DNA of 5,389 nucleotides from an uncultured Actinomycetes bacterium (GTDB taxonomy: Bacteria > Actinomycetota > Acidimicrobiia > Acidimicrobiales > Ilumatobacteraceae): positions 1-5,389 of the forward strand of contig CAIOHI010000160.1 of NCBI GenBank assembly GCA_903858075.1. Direction: 5' to 3'. Under the pieces are notes generated by a model. That model saw only the letters and a program-made list of their open reading frames with translations, was not told the origin of the DNA and ran no database searches. The first letter of the stretch is position 1. Each line of letters starts with the position of its first letter. The translations under genes and the position numbers were made by a program. Below are positions 1 to 5,389 of this stretch, in pieces.

Positions 1-18
1 ACGGTCTAAAAATTTGAT

Positions 19-543
19 TTACCGAGAAGCGTAGATGGCGTCTACACCATCCCAAAGTGACGCAGCTTCAGCAATTTGTGTGAAGAATGCAGCCATCGAC
101 TCATTCGGGTCAACGAATTCAAAATAGGGAAGCCCGTTGTTTCCGCTCAAGTAAAGAAATTCATTTCCTGTGGCGGTCATGCCGTGTTGAACAACTTCAG
201 AACCATGACCTTCAAAGTGTTTGCGCGAGCGTTCGATATTTGCCCAGTAGCACACGTGGTGAACGCCAGTGCCTCCTGCTTCAAGGAACTCACGGTAAAT
301 AGAGGGCAACGAAAGATCGGGCTGGATGAGTTCAATTTGCTGACCACCAGTATGGGCGAGGCCCATGCGAGCGCGCATGGTTACCTTTTCACCGCGATAC
401 AAGGTGTCTTCTACTTCAACGTGATATAAAAACCACGGGCCAACACCTTGTATCGCGGCCCACTCATGGGCCGCTTTTTCAATGTCGGCAACAACAAAAG
501 CTGTTTGGCGAATAGGGCCGAGCCATGTTGGTGCTGTGGTCAT
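19..543 (-). CDS. VOC superfamily (glyoxalase_4-like) metalloenzyme
   Basis: This 174-residue single-module protein belongs to the vicinal oxygen chelate fold, closest in style to the Glyoxalase_4 / methylmalonyl-CoA epimerase-like group. What is visible: an opening IRQTAFVVADIEKA segment (residues 11-24) typical of the first beta-alpha unit, a GVGPW motif (33-37), QQIELIQP (68-75) ending the first half, TGVHHVCYW (92-100) opening the second half, and YFEFVD (140-145) near the end. By position the metal ligands would be Gln13, Glu71, His96 and Glu142. The family isomerises, epimerises or cleaves substrates on a divalent metal; the substrate here is unknown. It is too short for a two-module extradiol dioxygenase. 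No signal peptide is seen, so it is probably cytoplasmic. Its ATG overlaps the oxygenase stop codon by one base (TAATG), implying translational coupling and a role in the same pathway. It is the last operon gene visible. Family call firm, function open. Confidence 0.88.
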   Translation of the reverse strand: MTTAPTWLGPIRQTAFVVADIEKAAHEWAAIQGVGPWFLYHVEVEDTLYRGEKVTMRARMGLAHTGGQQIELIQPDLSLPSIYREFLEAGGTGVHHVCYWANIERSRKHFEGHGSEVVQHGMTATGNEFLYLSGNNGLPYFEFVDPNESMAAFFTQIAEAASLWDGVDAIYASR

Positions 544-1883
544 TACGACCGTTCACCCATGAAGTAGTCGAGCCAATCGTGGTAGTGCTGAATGCGTGCT
601 TCTTCTTCACTGAGAATTTGGCTGGTGAAACCACGTGAGTGCATACCGGCCTGAATGTCGCGAATGAGATGTACGTCTTGGTCAACCGTGATGTCCATAG
701 ATTTGCGACCAGCAATGACGTCATCTTGTTCAAACTCATCGTGTGTAGGTCGTGGAATGGGCAAAAGATCTTTCGGGTTTGATGGGCGAAATTCAACGCC
801 TGCGCGAGCTGCCACTTCGGGGTTGGGTACCAACTTGAACGTGTACTTGTCCCAGAAGCATTTGTTGGGGTCGGTGGGGTGCGGGCGCGCCCGCATTACC
901 AATGCCGATTCGGGCTGAGCAGTGATCATCATGTTAGGAAACAAGTTGTATTGCTCAATATCGGACAAACGCTCGTCACTGAGTTCGCTGTAATCGAAGC
1001 CCAGTTCGGGGCCTTTTTCGCGGCGCATCTTTTGTACATCGAGACGAATATCGAGGTTTCGACCGTTGTAGAGAGCAGGGTCAACACCATATTTTTCAAG
1101 CTGTGCTATTTGATAGAAGTTTGGTTCCTCGGGAATAGGCAATCGCGAGTTCACGGTATGACCAATAATGTTCACGCCTGTATGGCCATTTTCAAAAAGT
1201 TCTACTTGCGCTGTTGGGCAATCGAACAACATGGCGTGTTGTGGGTGAATGTGTTCTACGTGGTATAGCTCGCCAAAGTTGTCGTAGACGGCTTTCCAGT
1301 TGCAGTCGAGTCGTACAGTCTGGTCGCCAACCAGAGTCATGTTTTCCACGTGGAAGGGAGCGACGCGGTCGCCGACCATGCCAAGGTATTCGCGCAGTGG
1401 TGCTGCGTTGTTGTCCATGCAGATCCAAACAAGACCGGCAAAGGTGTCTACTTGCACTTGTTGCATAGAGCGTTCGTTACGGTCGACTCCACCACAGAAG
1501 CGATTGTTGTCGGGAACAACTACAAGCTTTCCGTCGAGTCGGTACGACCAACCATGGTAAGGGCATACAAACTTTGCAACGCATCCACGATCTTCGGTAG
1601 CTACCTTTGCGCCGCGATGCTGGCATGCGTTGTAGAAGGCAGCGATTTTTCCTTCTTGGGTACGTGAGATAATGATGGACTCACGGCCGAGGTTGAAAAC
1701 GGAAAAGTCACCAACGTTTGCAACGTCTCTTTCCAAACATGCAAAGAGCCACATGCGCGGCCACATGTTGTCGGCTTCGCGCTGCATATAAGTAGGTGAG
1801 AGGTAGCGCTCTGGGGTGATGGGGAGAGGCTCGACGGGCGCTGCTCCATGCACAATTGTTGGTGTTGCTTTCACTTCAGCCAT
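543..1883 (-). CDS. Rieske non-heme iron oxygenase, alpha (catalytic) subunit
   Basis: This 446-residue protein is a ring-hydroxylating-type oxygenase alpha subunit. The N-terminal Rieske [2Fe-2S] domain shows C87-x-H89 and C107-x2-H110 (CPYHGW at 107-112). The C-terminal catalytic domain shows the mononuclear iron site ELYHVEHIH at 205-213, with His208 and His213 as ligands; Asp401 or Asp403 is the likely third. The residue that usually bridges electrons between subunits is Glu205 here, where classical dioxygenases have Asp. Length is normal. Family members use electrons from NAD(P)H through a reductase and often a ferredoxin to dihydroxylate, monohydroxylate or demethylate; neither partner nor a classical beta subunit is encoded in the window. 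The substrate could be aromatic, alicyclic or a methylated amine. The ATG at 1883 is preceded by a good Shine-Dalgarno. The 64-nt gap before it is the largest within the cluster and might hold a secondary promoter, though I see no clear one. Expected in the cytoplasm. Confidence 0.95.
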   Translation of the reverse strand: MAEVKATPTIVHGAAPVEPLPITPERYLSPTYMQREADNMWPRMWLFACLERDVANVGDFSVFNLGRESIIISRTQEGKIAAFYNACQHRGAKVATEDRGCVAKFVCPYHGWSYRLDGKLVVVPDNNRFCGGVDRNERSMQQVQVDTFAGLVWICMDNNAAPLREYLGMVGDRVAPFHVENMTLVGDQTVRLDCNWKAVYDNFGELYHVEHIHPQHAMLFDCPTAQVELFENGHTGVNIIGHTVNSRLPIPEEPNFYQIAQLEKYGVDPALYNGRNLDIRLDVQKMRREKGPELGFDYSELSDERLSDIEQYNLFPNMMITAQPESALVMRARPHPTDPNKCFWDKYTFKLVPNPEVAARAGVEFRPSNPKDLLPIPRPTHDEFEQDDVIAGRKSMDITVDQDVHLIRDIQAGMHSRGFTSQILSEEEARIQHYHDWLDYFMGERS

Positions 1884-1888
1884 TGGGT

Positions 1889-1894
1889 CTCCTC
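1889..1894 (-). promoter_or_regulatory. Shine-Dalgarno of the Rieske oxygenase gene
   Basis: Read on the minus strand this is GAGGAG, five bases before the ATG at 1883-1881. It is the clearest ribosome binding site in the window and fixes the start of the oxygenase. It suggests that the oxygenase is translated independently of the gene before it, unlike the closely abutting genes on either side. Confidence 0.75.
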
Positions 1895-1947
1895 GGCAAG
1901 TAGTTACTATTTCTTATCGTACGCCTAATTGTTCATGAGGGGAATGG

Positions 1948-2721
1948 TCAGAGGAGCGCGAGTTGCCCACCATCGAGCACGATTTCAGAACCATTGACCA
2001 TGGAAGCGACATCAGACGTCAAATAAACAACCGCCTGAGCAATTGCCTGCGGGCTAATGAATTTTCCTGTGGGGTTCAGTGCCGACAGAGCCGCTGCAAC
2101 TGCTTCTGGGCCTTGAGAAATGAGAGGCGCCGCAACAGGTGTTTCTGTGGGGCCAGGCGATACCGCATTGACACGAATGTTGTGATGTACATATTGAATA
2201 GCCGCTTGTTTCGTGAGACCCAATACTCCGTGTTTAGCGGCTACATAGGCTGGGCCGGCACGATGACTTCCGCGGTGGCTTACCGTAGAAGCGTTATTAA
2301 TAATGACCCCACCACCAGTTGTAAGCATCGCAGTAATTTCGGCGCGCATGCAACGAAAAACACCAGTGAGATTAACTGTAAGCATGTCGTCCCAGGAATC
2401 GTCGCTGTATGTATGAAAGTCGTTCATGCGATCAAAAATGCCGGCATTGTTAAACGCAATGTCGAGTTTGCCAAACAGAGACACAGCAGTTTCGACCATG
2501 GAGTTGATATCGCTAGTTGAACGCATGTCGGCAGCATAAAAAGATGCAGTACCGCCGGCTTCTTGAATTTTGCTCACCACCTGCTCTCCAAGTTCACGTC
2601 GGCGACCAACAACAAGTACATGTGCGCCAGCATCTGCAAGCGCGTATGCAGTGGCTTGACCTATTCCTGAGGTAGCGCCTGTAACGAGAGCAGATTTACC
2701 TATGTGGCTTTTGTTTGGCAC
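1948..2721 (-). CDS. Short-chain dehydrogenase/reductase, classical, NADP-type
   Basis: This 257-residue classical SDR has the full signature set: TGATSGIG cofactor loop (14-21), NNAG (91-94), Asn117, catalytic Ser145, Tyr159 and Lys163 (YVAAK), and the PG after strand 6 (189-190). The Arg-rich GRRR (39-42) at the end of the second strand favours NADP(H) over NAD(H). SDRs of this kind interconvert alcohols and ketones; in this cluster it probably acts on a product of the Rieske oxygenase, but whether as a diol or alcohol dehydrogenase or as a reductase cannot be told. The start is GTG at 2721-2719: an in-frame stop lies at 2736-2734 and no ATG lies between. The nearby ATG at 2726 is out of frame. 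It starts four bases after the SnoaL-like gene ends, so translation is probably coupled. No signal peptide or membrane segment. Family certain, substrate unknown. Confidence 0.94.
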   Translation of the reverse strand: MPNKSHIGKSALVTGATSGIGQATAYALADAGAHVLVVGRRRELGEQVVSKIQEAGGTASFYAADMRSTSDINSMVETAVSLFGKLDIAFNNAGIFDRMNDFHTYSDDSWDDMLTVNLTGVFRCMRAEITAMLTTGGGVIINNASTVSHRGSHRAGPAYVAAKHGVLGLTKQAAIQYVHHNIRVNAVSPGPTETPVAAPLISQGPEAVAAALSALNPTGKFISPQAIAQAVVYLTSDVASMVNGSEIVLDGGQLALL

Positions 2722-2725
2722 TACA

Positions 2726-3154
2726 TTATCTCTTTACAACGTTTGCGTTATCTGATCTCCAGGTGGGCTGCATGATGCGATGTTGAATACGCCAACCATC
2801 GGTAGTGCGAACAAAAACATCGTCGTAGTAGCCACCAATAATGAAGTTGTCGCCGCCCTCGGTACCAGTTTTCACATGCTGGGCGTGTAATTGGCAACGA
2901 TGAGTAGCTGTGTCGCCATTGATCACAACTTGATGATTGCCTACAAGGTGTTGAGTAAAATCGAGGCGCAGAAGTGAGCCGGAAATGCGCGCAATAATTG
3001 CATCACGAGAATCACATTGAGTGCCATTCAACAAGCCCGTTGCATTGTTGGCAAACACATCTTGGAGCGCGCCAAAGTTTTTTGTATCAAGTGCCCACGT
3101 GTAAGCAATAGCTACGTTGACAATGGCATGGAAATCTTCATGTGTTGATGTCAT
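2726..3154 (-). CDS. SnoaL-like / NTF2-like family protein (SnoaL_4 type)
   Basis: This 142-residue protein has the pattern of the SnoaL_4 branch of the NTF2-like (cystatin-like cone) fold. Visible marks are an N-terminal helix with AIAYTWALDTKNFGAL (15-30), TQHLVGNHQVVINGDTA (67-83), and the closing GYYDDVFVRTTDGWRIQHR (108-126). The pocket residues Tyr18, Asp23 and His69 occupy places where relatives such as scytalone dehydratase and ketosteroid isomerase-like enzymes have acid/base residues. Known members are dehydratases, isomerases, cyclases and, more distantly, the beta subunits of Rieske dioxygenases, which share the fold. It lies between two SDR genes, 2 nt after one and 4 nt before the other, so it should act in the same pathway. 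I favour a dehydratase or isomerase role; a structural partner for the oxygenase is a weaker alternative. A possible AAAGG site lies about nine bases upstream of the ATG. Confidence 0.88.
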   Translation of the reverse strand: MTSTHEDFHAIVNVAIAYTWALDTKNFGALQDVFANNATGLLNGTQCDSRDAIIARISGSLLRLDFTQHLVGNHQVVINGDTATHRCQLHAQHVKTGTEGGDNFIIGGYYDDVFVRTTDGWRIQHRIMQPTWRSDNANVVKR

Positions 3155-3156
3155 TG

Positions 3157-3993
3157 CTATAAGCCTTTACGTCCAGCTTCTTGAACTATTTGGGAACCGA
3201 GTTCTACAAATCGGTGGTTACGGTCGCCAATGACTTCACCTGCGCCGTCGACCACTAGTACATGACCATTGACGTAGCTTGCTTCGTCTGATGCCAGAAA
3301 AAGGGCGGCATTTGCAATATCGATTGGTTGTCCGGGTCGGCCCATGGGGTTTCCTTTGCGCGGCGGAGTTTTCCCTTCTGCAACGCTTTTTGCATTTTCT
3401 GCCATCAGCCAGGAGGTGAGATCGGTGACGGTTCCGCCGGGAGCAATCGCATTGACCCGAATTCCATATTGACCTAGCTCGGTTGCCGTGCTTTGGGTCA
3501 GACCCACTACGCCATGTTTTGCTGCGGTGTACACATGTGGCCCGAGACCGGCACGTAAGCCTGCTGTGCTGGTTGTGTTGATGATGTTTCCACCGTTACC
3601 ACTCACAATCATTGCCTTAGCTGCATATTTAATTCCATAAAAAACACTATTCAGCAAAACACCAATGGTGCGACTCCACTCATCACCAGAAATATCAACG
3701 ATGGGTCCGATAGCACCAAGAATGCCTGCGTTGTTCACCATGCAATCAATGTGACCAAAATGAGCAACAGCTGCATCAACTGTTGCTTTCACATCATTCT
3801 CGCTCGCAACATCAGCCTGAATAAAGATTGCTTTGTCTCCAAATTGAGCAGTGAAATTGACGCCCACTTCTTGCTGAATATCAGATATGACACAACGTGC
3901 ACCCTCTGCAATAAACCGCTCCACCATCCCGGCCCCAATTCCACGTGCGCCACCAGTGATGACTGCTACTTTTCCTTCAAGACGACCGGCCAT
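3157..3993 (-). CDS. Short-chain dehydrogenase/reductase, classical, NAD-type, with C-terminal tail
   Basis: This 278-residue classical SDR carries TGGARGIG (13-20), NNAG (87-90), Asn115, catalytic Ser142, Tyr155 and Lys159 (YTAAK), and PGG (185-187). Asp38 at the end of the second strand (VISDIQ) points to NAD(H), so it would work as an oxidising dehydrogenase. It is about 25-30 residues longer than a minimal SDR: after VVDGA (247-251) comes a charged tail to residue 278. The length, the PGG-xx-TDL segment (185-192) and the tail recall cis-dihydrodiol dehydrogenases of the BphB kind, and also secoisolariciresinol-dehydrogenase-like SDRs; this is a resemblance from memory and does not assign function. 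It is the first gene of the minus-strand cluster, with an AAAGGA site six bases before the ATG. It ends TAG two bases before the SnoaL-like start. Cytoplasmic. Confidence 0.94.
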   Translation of the reverse strand: MAGRLEGKVAVITGGARGIGAGMVERFIAEGARCVISDIQQEVGVNFTAQFGDKAIFIQADVASENDVKATVDAAVAHFGHIDCMVNNAGILGAIGPIVDISGDEWSRTIGVLLNSVFYGIKYAAKAMIVSGNGGNIINTTSTAGLRAGLGPHVYTAAKHGVVGLTQSTATELGQYGIRVNAIAPGGTVTDLTSWLMAENAKSVAEGKTPPRKGNPMGRPGQPIDIANAALFLASDEASYVNGHVLVVDGAGEVIGDRNHRFVELGSQIVQEAGRKGL

Positions 3994-4074
3994 AGTGGTT
4001 CCTTTGTATTGGGCAATTACTGCACTTTCAAGAAACGGTAGCCGTCAGGCGCATGAAGTAGATAAGTTGGAGAC
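3994..4074. promoter_or_regulatory. Divergent intergenic region between the catabolic cluster and the FKBP gene
   Basis: These 81 bases must hold the 5' signals of both the leftward five-gene cluster and the rightward FKBP gene, unless the promoters lie inside the coding regions. On the minus strand TTGAAA (4031-4026) is followed after 17 bases by TACAAA (4008-4003), a passable -35/-10 pair, but the latter overlaps the Shine-Dalgarno and would leave a leader of only a few bases. On the plus strand TAAGTT at 4063-4068 sits where the -10 of a leaderless transcript beginning at the FKBP ATG would be. Neither is strong. I see no clear operator palindrome, and no regulator gene lies next to it. 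Confidence 0.35.
4000..4005 (-). promoter_or_regulatory. Shine-Dalgarno of the first SDR gene of the cluster
   Basis: On the minus strand this reads AAAGGA, six bases before the ATG at 3993-3991, at good spacing. It supports the chosen start of the 278-residue SDR. Confidence 0.65.
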
Positions 4075-4446
4075 ATGTCCTCTAAGCCATCAGTTTCCAT
4101 TCCAACAACTAATCCACCAGCTGACCTCGTCATTGAAGACCTCACTGTGGGTACTGGCAAGGAAGCCACCAAAGGCACCAATGTAGAAGTGCACTATGTA
4201 GGTGTTGCATGGAGCACCGGCAAGCAATTCGATGCAAGCTGGGATCGCAACGAAGCACTTGAGTTTCGCCTTGGCGCAGGCCAAGTAATTGCTGGTTGGG
4301 ACCAAGGCGTTGCAGGCATGAAAGTGGGGGGTCGTCGTTCGCTCACCATTCCTGCACATTTGGGCTATGGCAATCAGGGTGCTGGTGGAGTCATTAAAGG
4401 TGGCGAAACCCTTGTTTTTGTTGTTGATCTGCTGAACGTCAACTAA
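4075..4446 (+). CDS. FKBP-type peptidyl-prolyl cis-trans isomerase
   Basis: This 123-residue protein is one FKBP domain with a short N-terminal extension (PPADLVIEDLTVGTG, 14-28) of the sort common in actinobacterial cytoplasmic FKBPs. Aligned by eye to human FKBP12, nearly all pocket residues are kept: Tyr41, Phe53-Asp54, Phe64, Val71-Ile72, Trp75, Tyr98 and Phe115 match Y26, F36-D37, F46, V55-I56, W59, Y82 and F99. The His87 position appears to be Ala103. It should catalyse proline isomerisation during protein folding and bind FK506-like macrolides. There is no signal peptide, lipobox or membrane segment. The ATG at 4075 is the only possible start: an in-frame TAA lies at 4063-4065. GGAG at 4069-4072 is only two bases from the ATG, too close for a good ribosome site, so a leaderless message is plausible. 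It is divergent from the catabolic cluster and probably unrelated to it. Confidence 0.96.
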   Translation: MSSKPSVSIPTTNPPADLVIEDLTVGTGKEATKGTNVEVHYVGVAWSTGKQFDASWDRNEALEFRLGAGQVIAGWDQGVAGMKVGGRRSLTIPAHLGYGNQGAGGVIKGGETLVFVVDLLNVN

Positions 4447-4455
4447 TGACGTGAG

Positions 4456-4470
4456 GTAGGGTTGCCCTAC
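4456..4470 (+). repeat. Small perfect hairpin after the FKBP gene
   Basis: GTAGGG (4456-4461) and CCCTAC (4465-4470) form a perfect 6-bp stem with a TTG loop, nine bases after the FKBP stop codon. No run of T follows on either strand, so it is not a standard intrinsic terminator. It could slow RNA decay or act as a weak terminator, or be chance. Confidence 0.4.
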
Positions 4471-4505
4471 GAAATAGATGCGCACCAGCGTGTCGCTTCA
4501 ATGTG

Positions 4506-4542
4506 CTGTAAGTGTCATGTTGAAGGTAATCGAGACTTACAG
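4506..4542. repeat. 8-bp inverted repeat upstream of the saccharopine-dehydrogenase-like gene
   Basis: CTGTAAGT (4506-4513) and ACTTACAG (4535-4542) are exact reverse complements separated by 21 bases. The right arm ends ten bases before the ATG at 4553. It could be two half-sites for a dimeric regulator, or a stem in the 5' leader that covers the start region. Together with the smaller hairpin at 4456-4470 it is the only structure I see in the 106-nt gap 4447-4552; no convincing promoter was found there. Confidence 0.4.
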
Positions 4543-4552
4543 ATGGTGACTT

Positions 4553-5389
4553 ATGAATATCCTCGTAGTGGGAGCAGGAGGTGTAGGAGCCTCAATGGCT
4601 TCTATCGCCGAGACCAGGTCGTTCTTTACGTCTTTCGTATTGGCCGACATCACGAAGGCCCGTGCAGAAGAGGCCATTGCTGAACTCGACGAGCCCGGAA
4701 GATTCGTAGCCGAACAGGTTGATGCTCGTAATGAAGCAGACCTTGTTGCTCTCATCCAACGCGTGAACGCAGACATTGTTATTAATGCTTGTGACCCACG
4801 TTTGAACGACCCAATTTTCAATGCGGCGTATACGGCTGGTTGTAGCTACATCGACATGGCAATGAACTTAAGCACGCCGCACCCCACTAACCCATATGAA
4901 GAAGTGGGAACCCCACTCGGCGAAAATCAAATTGCCTCCGACGAAAAGTGGCGCGAGCGCGGCATTCTGGCATTGGTGGGAATGGGTGTAGAGCCCGGTC
5001 TCAGTGATATTTTTGCGCGTTACGCAGCCGATCACTTATTCGACACCATTGATGAAATTGGTGTGCGTGACGGTTCCAACTTGTCTATTGATGGTTTAGA
5101 TTTTGCACCTACATTTTCTATTTGGACCACTATTGAAGAATGTTTGAATCCACCTATTGTGTGGGACTCCACGCGTGGCTTGTATACAACCGATTGCTTT
5201 AGTGAGCCAGAGGTGTTTCACTTTCCGGCAGGTATTGGGCCCATTGAATGCGTGAACGTTGAGCACGAAGAAGTAATTCTTGTTCCACGTGAAGTTGACT
5301 GCAACCGCGTGACTTTTAAATATGGTCTTGGTGCCGAATTCATCGACTGGCTTAAAACATTTGCTTATTTAGGTCTCGATAGCACGGAG
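4553..5389 (+). CDS. Saccharopine dehydrogenase family oxidoreductase (3' end beyond window)
   Basis: The reading frame is open from ATG 4553 to the window edge, 279 codons, with no stop; family members are usually near 400 residues, so roughly the last third is missing. The N-terminus is a Rossmann dinucleotide-binding domain: VVGAGGVG (5-12), Asp32 at the end of strand 2 (VLADI), and INACDP (77-82). GMGVEPGLSDIFARYAA (143-159) is the family hallmark leading into the substrate domain. Relatives include saccharopine dehydrogenase, carboxynorspermidine synthase and lysine 6-dehydrogenase, which make or break secondary amines or oxidise amino groups with NAD(P). Which reaction applies here cannot be decided. 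The start is fixed by an in-frame TGA at 4547-4549; no Shine-Dalgarno is visible. It follows the FKBP gene after 106 nt on the same strand and may have its own control, given the inverted repeat just upstream. Confidence 0.88.
   Translation, partial: MNILVVGAGGVGASMASIAETRSFFTSFVLADITKARAEEAIAELDEPGRFVAEQVDARNEADLVALIQRVNADIVINACDPRLNDPIFNAAYTAGCSYIDMAMNLSTPHPTNPYEEVGTPLGENQIASDEKWRERGILALVGMGVEPGLSDIFARYAADHLFDTIDEIGVRDGSNLSIDGLDFAPTFSIWTTIEECLNPPIVWDSTRGLYTTDCFSEPEVFHFPAGIGPIECVNVEHEEVILVPREVDCNRVTFKYGLGAEFIDWLKTFAYLGLDSTE

Noticed and set aside
1..18. Terminator after the VOC gene
   Set aside because: On the minus strand a short T run is present after the stop codon, but no stem precedes it within the window, and the sequence ends too soon to judge whether the operon continues.
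879..1268. Plus-strand open frame of 129 codons opposite the Rieske oxygenase
   Set aside because: It lies antisense to the catalytic domain with its iron-ligand motif; the translation shows no family features.
1884..1947. Internal promoter in the 64-nt gap before the Rieske oxygenase
   Set aside because: The gap is fairly AT-rich on the minus strand, but I found no -35/-10 pair at proper spacing.
1963..2520. Plus-strand open frame of 185 codons opposite the NADP-type SDR
   Set aside because: It is wholly antisense to a gene with complete SDR motifs. Its translation is rich in Cys, Arg and Asn with no recognisable domain, as expected for a shadow frame.
4456..4470. Intrinsic terminator after the FKBP gene
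   Set aside because: The hairpin has only a 6-bp stem and no T tract follows it, so it was listed as a repeat and not as a terminator.
4090..4485. Minus-strand open frame of 131 codons opposite the FKBP gene
   Set aside because: The plus-strand FKBP matches the family along its whole length, including the active-site residues; the antisense product looks like nothing known.
4537..4821. Minus-strand open frame of 94 codons near the right end
   Set aside because: It is antisense to the Rossmann domain of the saccharopine-dehydrogenase-like gene, and its Ser/Ala/Arg-rich composition reflects the other strand.

Overview
This 5.4 kb window looks like a stretch of a bacterial chromosome of intermediate GC (roughly half, by eye) with very short gaps between genes. 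The style of the proteins (a single-domain cytoplasmic FKBP with a PPADLVIED-type N-terminus, SnoaL-like and SDR enzymes next to a Rieske oxygenase) fits Actinobacteriota. An uncultured aquatic lineage of the Acidimicrobiia type is my best guess, but this rests on recalled protein style and not on any phylogenetic marker. I see no rRNA, tRNA, insertion sequence, CRISPR array or phage gene.

Positions 19-3993 hold five genes, all on the minus strand and packed like an operon. In transcription order they are an NAD-type short-chain dehydrogenase/reductase (SDR, 3993-3157), a SnoaL/NTF2-like small enzyme (3154-2726), a second SDR of NADP type starting at GTG (2721-1948), a Rieske non-heme iron oxygenase alpha subunit (1883-543) and a VOC/glyoxalase-like protein (543-19). 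Gaps are 2, 4 and 64 nt, then a 1-nt overlap. The likely theme is oxidative catabolism of an organic molecule: the oxygenase hydroxylates or demethylates, the SDRs oxidise the resulting alcohols or diols, and the SnoaL and VOC proteins carry out dehydration, isomerisation or similar steps. The substrate cannot be read from the sequence. No ferredoxin, reductase, classical beta subunit, transporter or regulator is encoded in the window, so the set is probably incomplete here.

Positions 3994-4074 are a short divergent intergenic region. Rightward of it lie a housekeeping-type FKBP peptidyl-prolyl isomerase (4075-4446), a 106-nt gap with two small inverted repeats, and the first 279 codons of a saccharopine-dehydrogenase-family oxidoreductase (4553 to the window edge), which is cut off by the end of the window.

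Nothing here is clearly a new kind of system. The points most worth a second look are the substrate-unknown Rieske/SDR/SnoaL/VOC cluster, the Glu in place of the usual bridging Asp in the Rieske oxygenase, the Gln-Glu-His-Glu metal set predicted in the VOC protein, and a start-stop codon pair (ATG-TAG) wedged between two operon genes.
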